58,809 nt of DNA from Pseudomonadota bacterium. Its GTDB lineage: Bacteria > Pseudomonadota > Gammaproteobacteria > Steroidobacterales > Steroidobacteraceae. Shown one piece after another: positions 36,407 to 43,935 of the stretch. The stretch is taken from NCBI GenBank assembly GCA_023428645.1, contig JAEYXD010000155.1, positions 1 through 58,809 on the forward strand, given 5' to 3'. Numbering within the stretch: position 1 is the first letter of the stretch; the number at the start of each line of letters is the position of its first letter. The notes beneath the pieces are model-generated. The model did not search any database, was not told the origin of the DNA, and worked only from the letters and a program-made list of their open reading frames with translations. Position numbers and translations under genes: made by a program.

Positions 36407-37090
36407 GTGAGCCCGGCTGATCTGCCCACCGCGCCGGAGGTACAGCGGACCCTCCTTCTCATTCTCGATTTGTGCGGGACATTCGCTTTCGCGGTGAGCG
36501 GTGCGACGGCGGGCATGCGCCAGCGGCTGGATATGTTCGGTGTGTTGGTGCTCGCTTTCGCGGCCTCGACCGTAGGGGGTATCGCACGCGATGTATTGAT
36601 CGGTGCGACGCCCCCGGCCGCGCTGGTGGATTGGCGCTATCTGGCGGTGTCGCTCGCCGCCGGGTTGATGACCTTCTTCTGGTCTGCCCTGATCGACAAG
36701 CTGCGTCATCCGGTGCTGCTGCTCGATGCCGCGGGCCTCGCGCTGTTCGCCGTGGCGGGCACGGCGAAGGCGCTGGCGTACGGTCTCAGCCCGGTGATGG
36801 CGGCACTGCTCGGAATGGTGACGGGCATCGGCGGGGGCATCGCGCGGGATGTGCTGCTCGCGCGAGTGCCTGTCGTGTTGCGCTCGGATTTGTACGCGGT
36901 GGCGGCGCTGGCCGGCGCGGCCGTCGTGTCCGCCGGCAATGTGCTCGACATTCCCCCGCTCGTGACGACGCTATGTGGGGGAGTGCTGTGCTTTGGCCTG
37001 CGAATCATGGCCCTGCGCTGGGGCTGGCGTCTGCCGGTCGCGAACGCCGACCGCGAGGCTCCCGACCGCGAGGCTCGCCGAGGCAAGTGA
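36407..37090 (+). CDS. TRIC-type cation channel (YadS/YicG family)
   Basis: This inner-membrane protein has 227 residues and seven predicted helices in two pseudo-repeats, each with a Gly-rich kinked helix: VGGIARDVLIG in the first half and GIGGGIARDVLLA in the second. This is the signature of prokaryotic TRIC (UPF0126) trimeric channels that conduct K+ or Na+. The start is GTG 36407. The C-terminus has a tandem DREAPDREA duplication. It is convergent with the lipoprotein gene, with only 19 bases between. Confidence 0.9.
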   Translation: MSPADLPTAPEVQRTLLLILDLCGTFAFAVSGATAGMRQRLDMFGVLVLAFAASTVGGIARDVLIGATPPAALVDWRYLAVSLAAGLMTFFWSALIDKLRHPVLLLDAAGLALFAVAGTAKALAYGLSPVMAALLGMVTGIGGGIARDVLLARVPVVLRSDLYAVAALAGAAVVSAGNVLDIPPLVTTLCGGVLCFGLRIMALRWGWRLPVANADREAPDREARRGK

Positions 37091-37109
37091 GCGCCCGCCG
37101 TGCGACGGC

Positions 37110-37616
37110 TCAGCCCGCGGGTTCGTGCGGCAGCGAATCCCGCGCGCGGACCACTGCTTCGCGCAGCAGCCGAACCGAAGCGTCCTTTGCGGGACTCATG
37201 ACATAAATGGCGCCGTTGATCGTCAAGGCGCCCGCGCGGTGATCGTCGAGCCAGGGGCCCACGAACGCCTTCTCGCCGACGTCCTGGAGCGCTTCGCCGC
37301 CTGGCTGATCGGTGCCGTCCTCCCAATAGTCCCGCGGTACGACCTGCACCATGACGCTGCGATCACGGTCCTTGATCGGATAACTGCAGGCTGTGCCAAG
37401 CGGGCCGGCGGTGTGGCCGTTCTCCACGGCAGCGCCGAGCGCATCGCCAATCTGCTCCGCCGTGAACAGCTTGCATACGGGCGAGCCGTCGCCGCCCGTG
37501 ATCTGCTGCTGCAGACTGCGCGCCGCCGCGACCTCCGCGCCGTCGGAGCACGCGGCGAGCCCGGCAGCGACAGCGAGCGCGAGTCCCGCAACGATCCGCA
37601 TACGAAACTGGCTCAT
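37110..37616 (-). CDS. Putative lipoprotein of unknown function
   Basis: This protein has 168 residues. A lipoprotein signal ends in the lipobox LAAC at about residue 22. Two further cysteines (SPVCKLFTAEQIGDALG and GTACSYPI) resemble the paired cysteines of DUF3558-like exported lipoproteins, but the match is loose. It should be anchored to the inner or outer membrane on the periplasmic side. It diverges from the ECF sigma gene 147 bases away. Confidence 0.72.
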   Translation of the reverse strand: MSQFRMRIVAGLALAVAAGLAACSDGAEVAAARSLQQQITGGDGSPVCKLFTAEQIGDALGAAVENGHTAGPLGTACSYPIKDRDRSVMVQVVPRDYWEDGTDQPGGEALQDVGEKAFVGPWLDDHRAGALTINGAIYVMSPAKDASVRLLREAVVRARDSLPHEPAG

Positions 37617-37762
37617 CGATGTCTCCCAAGTTTGAGGCCTGCATCGCGCCCGAGGCGCACGAGGCGGTGGTGACTACCGCTGATTACGCAATCGGGCCGG
37701 AAAGCCCGACAACCGCGCGCACTGAGTAGGTTTTCAGCAGCGCGATGTAGCAGAATTTGCTC

Positions 37763-38299
37763 ATGGATGAAGCGAACGACCCCCGCGACGCCGCCGATCC
37801 CTCGACACGCTTGCTCGTGGAGGCATTCCATAGCGAGCTGCGGCGTCTTGCTCACCGTGAGCGACGCCGGCTCGGAGGCTCCGATACGTTGCGGACGACC
37901 GCGCTCGTCAACGAGGCCTATCTGAAGCTGTTTCAGGGTGGCCAATGGCGTGATCGCGCGCACTTCCTCAACGTGGCGGCGCTCGCCATGCGCCAGGTGC
38001 TCGTGAGCTACGCGCGCGAGCGGCTGGCGGCCAAGCGCGGCGCCGGGCTCGCAGCGCTGCCGCTCGAAGCCGCCGATCATGTGTTCGTCGAAAGCGAAGA
38101 GCGCATCGTGGCGCTCGACGAGGCGCTCACGCGGCTCGCGGCGCGCGAGCCGCGGCTTGCCCGGGTCGTCGAATGCCGTTACTTCGCGGGCTACACGGAA
38201 GCGGAGACCGCGGCGGCGCTCGAGGTCACCGATCGCACCGTGCAACGCGACTGGGCCAAGGCGAAGGCCTTCCTATACGAAGAGCTTGGCGGAGACTGA
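37763..38299 (+). CDS. ECF-type RNA polymerase sigma factor (TIGR02999-like)
   Basis: This protein has 178 residues. Region sigma2 covers LRRLAHRERRRLGGSDTLRTTALVNEAYLKL and sigma4 covers LARVVECRYFAGYTEAETAAALEVTDRTVQRDW, whose helix-turn-helix contacts the -35 element. The TALVNEAYLKL motif is typical of the TIGR02999 group. ATG 37763 is preferred over TTG 37757. No anti-sigma gene adjoins. Two bases downstream starts a serine/threonine kinase, so control by phosphorylation is plausible. Confidence 0.9.
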   Translation: MDEANDPRDAADPSTRLLVEAFHSELRRLAHRERRRLGGSDTLRTTALVNEAYLKLFQGGQWRDRAHFLNVAALAMRQVLVSYARERLAAKRGAGLAALPLEAADHVFVESEERIVALDEALTRLAAREPRLARVVECRYFAGYTEAETAAALEVTDRTVQRDWAKAKAFLYEELGGD

Positions 38300-38301
38300 G
38301 C

Positions 38302-41106
38302 GTGTCGGACGACGTGAGTATCGAAGCATTGTTGGATGCGGCGCTCGATCTCGCGCCCGAGGAGCGTGAGGCGTTCGCGCGCCGCGCTTGCGCGGACCCC
38401 GTTCGGCAGGCTCGACTGCTCGCCTTGCTCGCCGCGGCGGCTCGAGCGGATGGCTTCCTGGAGCGTCCAGCGCTGCGCACGAACGAGGCGCTCGAAAGCC
38501 ACGGCTCGCTCGCGGCCGCCGGCCGAGTCATCGGTGCTTACACACTCACGAAGCGGCTGGGCGCAGGCGGTATGGGCGAGGTGTGGCTCGCGCAGCGCAC
38601 GCACGGCGACTTCGAGCAGCGCGTCGCGCTGAAGCTGATGTTTCCGGGGCCGGGCGCGGCGCTGGAAAGATTCAAGGCGGAACGCCAGATCCTCGCGCGC
38701 CTCGAGCACCCCGGTATCGCGCGGCTGTACGACGGCGGCATCACCGCGGAGGGCTGGCCGTGGATGGCGATGGAATACGTCGACGGCGAGGACTTGCTGT
38801 CATGGTGCGATCGCTCGCACGCCGGGCTCGAACGACGCCTCGCGCTGTTCCTGCAAATCTGCGATGCCGTCGCGTTCGCGCACGCGCATCTCGTCGTGCA
38901 TCGCGACCTGAAGCCGAGCAACATCTTCGTGACCGAGTCGGGACGCGTGAAGCTGCTCGATTTCGGTATCGCGAAACTGCTCGCGCGCGAGCCGCGCGCC
39001 GATGCGACGCAGACGGCGCTGCTGTCTCCCGCGTATGCGGCGCCCGAGCAGCTCGACGGCGGCGCGATCACGACGGCGACGGACGTGTTCGCTTTGGGCG
39101 TCACGCTGTATCAGCTGCTGTCAGGCCGCCTGCCTTGGCCGATCGAGCGTGCGCCGCTCGGTGCGGCGCTGATGCGCGTGATCGGCGGCCTGCCGCCCGC
39201 GGCGCCCAGCAAGGTGGCGACGACTCCGTTCGCGGCGGAGCTGCGCGGCGATCTCGATGCGATCGTCGCGAAGGCGCTGCGCACCGACGCCGCATCCCGC
39301 TACATGGATGCGCGCACGTTCGCCGACGACGTGCGCCGGCATCTGCGCAGCGAGCCCGTGCAGGCGCTGGCTGGCGCACGCGCCTACGTCGCACGGAAAT
39401 TCGTGCGCCGACACTGGATACCCATCGCGGCGACGGCCGTCGTCATCGTCGCGCTCGCGGGCGGGCTCGCGGGCGTCGCATGGCAGGCCGAACGAGCCGC
39501 GCGTGAAGCGGCGCGCGCGACGGCGGCGAAGGAGTTCCTGATCGACATCTTCAAGGCCAGCGATCCGCGCATCGCGCGCGACAAGCCGCGCGGCGAGATC
39601 ACGGCGCGCGAGCTGTTGGACGCGAGCGTCGCGCGCATCGATCGCGAGTTCGCCGACGATCCAGAGACTCAGATCGAGCTCTTCGGCGTGGCGGCGGAGA
39701 TCTTCCGCGAGCTCGGCGAGGAGACGCGCTACGAAAGTCTGCAGCGGCGGTATCTCGCGAGAGCACGGCAGCACTATGGCGATCGGCATCCGATCGTCAT
39801 CGCCGCGCTGCTCGACGAAGCGATCGTGACGAAAGACCGCCTCGACAGCGCGGCCGCTCTGCGGCAGCTCGATACCATCGATGTACTCATCCGCGAGGCG
39901 GGACTCGAGCGCTCCGAGTTGCGTGCGTATTGGTGGCTCACCCGCGCGCAAGCGCTGTTCGATGACTCGGCGCGCGTACAGGAGCAGCGAGTCGCATTCA
40001 ATCGCGCGATCGAATTGTTCGCGGCCGTGGCGCCGACGAATCATGCGCGCGTCACGGCGGCGGCGGATCTCGGCACGTCATACAGCAATCGGCTCGAGCT
40101 CGCGCCCGCGCGGCGCTATTTCGAGGAAGCGATCGAGCTCTCTCGAGTCGTCGAGGATCGCAACGATGCCGAGTTGGCGACGATCCACGGCAACCTCGGT
40201 TTGATGGCCCAGTACATGGGCGATTTCGAGGCCGCCGATCGAGCCTATGGCCGCGCCGCGGAGATCACGCGCCGAACGTACGGCGAGAGTGACCATCGCG
40301 CCTGGGTGCCGGCCGCCATGCGTGCACGCAGCGCGCATCTCGGCGGCAATCTCGAACGTGCATCCGAGTTGTTCACCAAACTGCTCGCGGAAATTCCGCC
40401 GGATTCGATGCATCACGACGCGGTGGAAGCGCGCGAGTGGTATGCGTCGTGTCTCGTCGCGGAAGGGCGCGTGCTCGAGGCCATCCCGCTGCTCGAGGCG
40501 GCCGAGCAGCTCTACCAGACGACGCGGATGTACGATTTCCAGCTGCCGCGCGTGCGCGCGACGCTCGGTGATGCGTACGACCGGGTCGGGCGAACCGCGG
40601 ATGCGGCGCGCGTCCTCAAGAGCTCGCTCGATCAGCGCGTTGCGGCCAGCGCGCCAGGCGCGCACCCCGTGCTCGCGATCCGCGAGCGCTGGGGTCGTTT
40701 CCTGCTGGAGCGGGGCGACGTCGACGCCGCCCGTGCAGAGTTCGACGAAGTACTGCGTCAGGCGGACGGTCGCAAGCTGTCTCATGTGGCCCTCACGTAC
40801 GCGGACCTTGCGCGCGTCGCGCTCCATCACGGCGACCGTAAGGCCGCGGCGAGCGCCTCGACACGCGCGATCGAGATGTGGGGCGAGATCAGTGGGTTTC
40901 GCGATGTGCGGATGGGGCCGCAGATCTGGTTGGTGCACAGCGAGGTATTGCGCGAGTCGGGGCAGGCCACGGCCGCCCGCGAGTGGGCGCAGAAGGCCCT
41001 CGTCGCGCGCCGCGCGTATGACGATCCCACGTCGGCATCGATCGTGGAGGCGCAGGCGCAGCTCGATCGCATCTCATCGCACGAGGATGCGCGCCGAGCG
41101 GAATGA
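38302..41106 (+). CDS. Membrane serine/threonine protein kinase with TPR sensor domain
   Basis: This protein has 934 residues. The Hanks-type kinase domain spans ~75-345: LGAGGMGEVW (ATP loop), VALKLM (Lys), HRDLKPSN with Asp202, DFGIAK with Asp220, and YAAPEQ. One membrane helix at ~372-394 (IPIAATAVVIVALAGGLAGV) is followed by a ~530-residue tetratricopeptide region, which would face the periplasm. GTG 38302 is two bases after the ECF sigma stop. The pairing suggests that an envelope signal read by the TPR part controls the sigma factor. The target is inferred from context. Confidence 0.93.
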   Translation: MSDDVSIEALLDAALDLAPEEREAFARRACADPVRQARLLALLAAAARADGFLERPALRTNEALESHGSLAAAGRVIGAYTLTKRLGAGGMGEVWLAQRTHGDFEQRVALKLMFPGPGAALERFKAERQILARLEHPGIARLYDGGITAEGWPWMAMEYVDGEDLLSWCDRSHAGLERRLALFLQICDAVAFAHAHLVVHRDLKPSNIFVTESGRVKLLDFGIAKLLAREPRADATQTALLSPAYAAPEQLDGGAITTATDVFALGVTLYQLLSGRLPWPIERAPLGAALMRVIGGLPPAAPSKVATTPFAAELRGDLDAIVAKALRTDAASRYMDARTFADDVRRHLRSEPVQALAGARAYVARKFVRRHWIPIAATAVVIVALAGGLAGVAWQAERAAREAARATAAKEFLIDIFKASDPRIARDKPRGEITARELLDASVARIDREFADDPETQIELFGVAAEIFRELGEETRYESLQRRYLARARQHYGDRHPIVIAALLDEAIVTKDRLDSAAALRQLDTIDVLIREAGLERSELRAYWWLTRAQALFDDSARVQEQRVAFNRAIELFAAVAPTNHARVTAAADLGTSYSNRLELAPARRYFEEAIELSRVVEDRNDAELATIHGNLGLMAQYMGDFEAADRAYGRAAEITRRTYGESDHRAWVPAAMRARSAHLGGNLERASELFTKLLAEIPPDSMHHDAVEAREWYASCLVAEGRVLEAIPLLEAAEQLYQTTRMYDFQLPRVRATLGDAYDRVGRTADAARVLKSSLDQRVAASAPGAHPVLAIRERWGRFLLERGDVDAARAEFDEVLRQADGRKLSHVALTYADLARVALHHGDRKAAASASTRAIEMWGEISGFRDVRMGPQIWLVHSEVLRESGQATAAREWAQKALVARRAYDDPTSASIVEAQAQLDRISSHEDARRAE

Positions 41107-41154
41107 TGAGCCTGGGAGGCGGCAGTGGCGGCGACTCGGCGCCGACACGCTCTG

Positions 41155-41403
41155 CTATTGCCTTCTTCCTTGCAGCTTGCCGAAGCGCTCGTTCAAGCGA
41201 ATCAACATTTGCTGCACTTGCAGCTGTACCTCCGTGCGGGTGCCGCTCTTGGTTCCCGTGATCGCGTTCTCGCCTGTCGCGCCTTGTGAGATCACGTATC
41301 GAAACCAAGATGCCCCTGTGCCGGTTGGATCCGCGATCGCTACGACCGAGTCGAGGTGAAAGCCTGTTTCGATTGGCCGCTCGCTTGTCGGCCTATCGCT
41401 CAC
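41155..41403 (-). CDS. Small protein of unknown function, second of a coupled pair
   Basis: This protein has 82 residues and no signal peptide or membrane segment. It has GFHLDSVVAIADPTGTGASW, and its C-terminus (VQLQVQQMLIRLNERF) is an amphipathic helix that could form a coiled coil. GTG 41403 overlaps the TGA of the gene before it as GTGA. I do not recognise the family. Its 3' end converges on the kinase gene. Confidence 0.55.
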   Translation of the reverse strand: MSDRPTSERPIETGFHLDSVVAIADPTGTGASWFRYVISQGATGENAITGTKSGTRTEVQLQVQQMLIRLNERFGKLQGRRQ

Positions 41404-41705
41404 GGGGTCACCGTTCCGCCTTTCCGACGCGCCTGTTCGGCACGAATATCCTCGATCGGGAGCGCCGTGTCGGTCGCGACGACACTCAAGAGTCGGTGCA
41501 TCGGATCTGCCGGCAGGCGCAGGCCGTGGAAGCGTTCCCAGTGATCGATCCGCTCCAACGCAGACAGTTCTGGCGAGGACTGACGCTCGATGCGTGACTG
41601 CCTCAACGCTGCACGTTCGCCGCTCTCGCGCTCGGCTGCTGCGCGCCGATCTTGCGCGCCAGAAGCAGTAGACGGGAATATGTCTTCGACGGGTTTGTAA
41701 TACAT
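41400..41705 (-). CDS. Small protein of unknown function, first of a coupled pair
   Basis: This protein has 101 residues beginning MYYKPVEDIFP. It is charged, with an Arg/Glu-rich middle and PADPMHRLLSVVATDTALPI near the end. ATG 41705 has AGGGAG five to six bases upstream, so I prefer it to an in-frame ATG at 41726. It starts 50 bases after the RRM gene and just below a perfect hairpin. No family is recognised. Confidence 0.6.
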   Translation of the reverse strand: MYYKPVEDIFPSTASGAQDRRAAAERESGERAALRQSRIERQSSPELSALERIDHWERFHGLRLPADPMHRLLSVVATDTALPIEDIRAEQARRKGGTVTP

Positions 41706-41718
41706 ACGAATCTCCCTG

Positions 41719-41747
41719 GGTGCCACGCATTTGCCATGCGTGGCACC
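41719..41747 (-). repeat. Perfect 11-bp hairpin beside a Shine-Dalgarno
   Basis: On the minus strand GGTGCCACGCA (41747-41737) pairs perfectly with TGCGTGGCACC (41729-41719) around a 7-base loop. The stem begins 8 bases after the RRM stop and ends one base before the CAGGGAG ribosome site of the next gene. There is no U-tract. It could be a processing or attenuation element, or control ribosome access. Confidence 0.7.
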
Positions 41748-41755
41748 ACGAGTTG

Positions 41756-42037
41756 TTACCAGCGACGCTGTCCGCCACTGCCACCGCTACTGCGAGGCTT
41801 GTCCTGCGCTTCGTTGATCTTCAGCGCACGGCCATTCATATCCTGGCCATTGAGGCTCTGGATCGCACGATCCGCGTCTGCCCGAGGCATTTCGACGAAA
41901 CCGAACCCGCGTGGGCGGCCGGTGTCGCGATCCATGATCAGGGATACGGAATCGACGGTGCCGTGTTGAGAAAACAACGCCCGAACCGCGCCTTCGTCCG
42001 CAGAAAAGGGCAGGTTGCCCACGTAAATCTTACTCAT
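41756..42037 (-). CDS. RRM-domain RNA-binding protein
   Basis: This protein has 93 residues, nearly all one RNA recognition motif: RNP2 is KIYVGNLPF (residues 3-11) and RNP1 is RGFGFVEM (~43-50). A short Gly/Ser/Arg tail follows. Bacterial single-RRM proteins of this size bind RNA and are often induced by cold. The RNP aromatic residues are intact. It is followed by the hairpin and the two small genes. Confidence 0.93.
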   Translation of the reverse strand: MSKIYVGNLPFSADEGAVRALFSQHGTVDSVSLIMDRDTGRPRGFGFVEMPRADADRAIQSLNGQDMNGRALKINEAQDKPRSSGGSGGQRRW

Positions 42038-42373
42038 ACCTGTTGCTCACTCATGATGAGCGCCCGGCCCAGAATCGAGCCTCGAGCGCGTGAATTGGAT
42101 GGCCTTTTCAGCCATCTCCCTGGTTCGAGAGCAATCGGTTTAGTTAGATCGGCCGGGAGGCTGTGCCTGAAGGCAGCAGGAGGGCCACAGAAAAATAAAT
42201 AGAAGGATCGCGAGCCAAGGTCACTATACGCCCCCGGAGGGCTCTCCGCTCGGGTTTAATGCGACCGGCCATCGAATCGTCGCTCGAGGCCGCGATGTCT
42301 TCGATCATGAGCAAGGCCGTCGAATGAGTCCCGGTCAGCGCGAGAACACGTCAACCGAACCGGCGTCAATGTG
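42038..42373. other. Intergenic region upstream of the RRM gene
   Basis: These 336 bases lie between the Cys-rich repeat gene and the RRM gene, both on the minus strand. On the minus strand a TATAGT followed by an AT-rich stretch (CTATTTATTTTTCTG, near 42190-42205) could be a promoter or a long 5' leader, as in cold-regulated RNA-binding genes. I see no gene in it. Confidence 0.35.
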
Positions 42374-43144
42374 CTACTCGAGAACGCACGCTTCGCCCTG
42401 CTTGCGGAATCCTGAATCGCACTGCCACTCGCTTCCGCCATAAGCAATATGCGCATTGGTCGGGATCTGGAATACGCGGCACTCTCCGGCGATTTCCTTG
42501 AAGCCCCGGTCGCATCGCCAGCGCACTCCGGCAGAATCCAAATAGGCATTCGCCGGTACTTGGATTCGAGCACATCCATCTGGACTGCGCGCGAAGCCAC
42601 GCGCGCATTCGTAGTCATCGCCCCTGGCGGTGAGATACCCGTGCTGTGGAACATGTACGGCGGCGCATGTCTCGCCTACGCGCTTGAAGCCGCGCTCGCA
42701 ATCCCAGCCAACGCCGTACGATGCGCCGGTCAAGAAGCCGTGAGCGGGAACGGCAATCGCGTTGCAGCGCTCGTTTGCCTCGCGATAGCCGCGTTCGCAC
42801 TCCCAGCCGCGAGTCGCCATGTGGTCTGCGTAGGCGTGCGCGGGTATGACGACCGCCGTGCACGTGTCGCGAGTGCGCGCATACCCGCGGTCACAGCTCC
42901 ACCGATTCCCATAAGTGTCGAGCGTTGCATTGCTCGGAACTGAAATGGCAACGCAGGCACCGGCTTGCATGATGAAGCCGCGCTTGCAGTCCCAGCCCGA
43001 GCCGTATTTGCTTGCGATCGCGCCTGCAGGCAGGGCGCTTGACTCAGCGGGCGCGCCGCGCGCATCACCAGTGCCTAGAAGGGCCGTCAGGAGTACAGCA
43101 GACAAGACGCCGGAAGAGCGCACCGTGAAGATGGTTTTGGACAC
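42374..43144 (-). CDS. Secreted protein of seven Cys-rich W-x-C-x-RG repeats
   Basis: This protein has 256 residues with a signal peptide ending near GTGDARG. The rest is seven tandem repeats of ~31-35 residues following W-x-C-x-x-G-[FY]-x(6-7)-C-x(3)-[IV]-x-[VI]-P-x-[NH]-A, for example GWDCERGFKRVGETC then PQHGYL. Each repeat has two cysteines, giving 14, so one disulfide per repeat is likely. The protein should be periplasmic or extracellular. The pattern resembles growth-factor-like or lectin-like repeats, but I cannot name a family. Confidence 0.82.
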   Translation of the reverse strand: MSKTIFTVRSSGVLSAVLLTALLGTGDARGAPAESSALPAGAIASKYGSGWDCKRGFIMQAGACVAISVPSNATLDTYGNRWSCDRGYARTRDTCTAVVIPAHAYADHMATRGWECERGYREANERCNAIAVPAHGFLTGASYGVGWDCERGFKRVGETCAAVHVPQHGYLTARGDDYECARGFARSPDGCARIQVPANAYLDSAGVRWRCDRGFKEIAGECRVFQIPTNAHIAYGGSEWQCDSGFRKQGEACVLE

Positions 43145-43935
43145 TTGGCGCTCGCTTGACTGATGGGGAATCAGTGTGCGCCTCGAAATGCTGAATAGCC
43201 ATCGACTTCGGATGCCCTGGCAATTCTTCGCTGCTGCCTTTCAGCAGGAGGCGCGCCATGGAGGGTTTGGACGTCATGCACTCCGATCACAATAGAGAGT
43301 ATTCGAGACGACGCGCTCGCCTGCAACGTGTCTTTGTGAGATCGCGCGTCTCCCCCCGTGCGGCGTGCGATCAGTATGGTCGAGATTTCATGCGGAGAGG
43401 CCGCCGCGTGCAGATTCCGAGCCGCACGACTCGCAGATTCCTCATGATTCGTTCCAAGCTGCTTTTCATCGCGCTTGATCTCACTCTCGTCGAACGGTGA
43501 TCGGAGCAATTTGGCGGCAACTCAAGGGCCGCTTTGGCACTCGTAGGATCAACTCGACGAAGATCAACTCGCAATGAGCGGCGGCAAACGAGCCGAGTTG
43601 CTGAAGAGCATTCAGAACGTTTACAAAATCACGGAGCGTGAAGTGCGCGCTTTCGAGTGTGGGCGTCCGCTGCCGACGCGCAGCGCGCAGCCATTCACGA
43701 TCCCCGACGTCCGAACGCGACGTGGTCGGCGGACGTGACAGTGGTTTCGCCGAGCAGCGGGAACTTCGCGCCGACTGCCTTTCCACACTGGTACGGGATC
43801 AGTTGCTCGAGTCAGGCGATCTACCGGAAATAGTAGCAGCGCAAATTGCCGGGGTCGGGTCCGGCAGCATGATCTGAGCGGATGTCGAAGCGCTCCGATA
43901 TCGCGCTGCACCACCTGACTGTCCTCTATCGGTAG
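43145..43935. other. Long low-coding region upstream of the catabolic operon
   Basis: These 790 bases separate the Cys-rich repeat gene from the aldehyde dehydrogenase gene. The only protein-like stretches are short and in different frames (43574-43738 and about 43740-43877). A tandem GATCAACTCG occurs at about 43547-43572. The right end must contain the promoter of the nine-gene operon; no consensus is clear. Confidence 0.45.
43574..43738 (+). pseudogene. Possible small frameshifted gene
   Basis: ATG 43574 opens a 54-residue frame starting MSGGKRAELLKSIQNVYKI with a natural composition and high GC at third positions, then degenerating into Arg-rich sequence. A different frame then reads AEQRELRADCLSTLVRDQLL and continues to a stop at 43877. 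Together they look like one gene of about 100 residues broken by a frameshift, or chance. Confidence 0.2.

Noticed and set aside
43171..43509. A 112-codon minus-strand open frame before the catabolic operon
   Set aside because: No ribosome site or recognisable motif, and composition resembles noncoding sequence.
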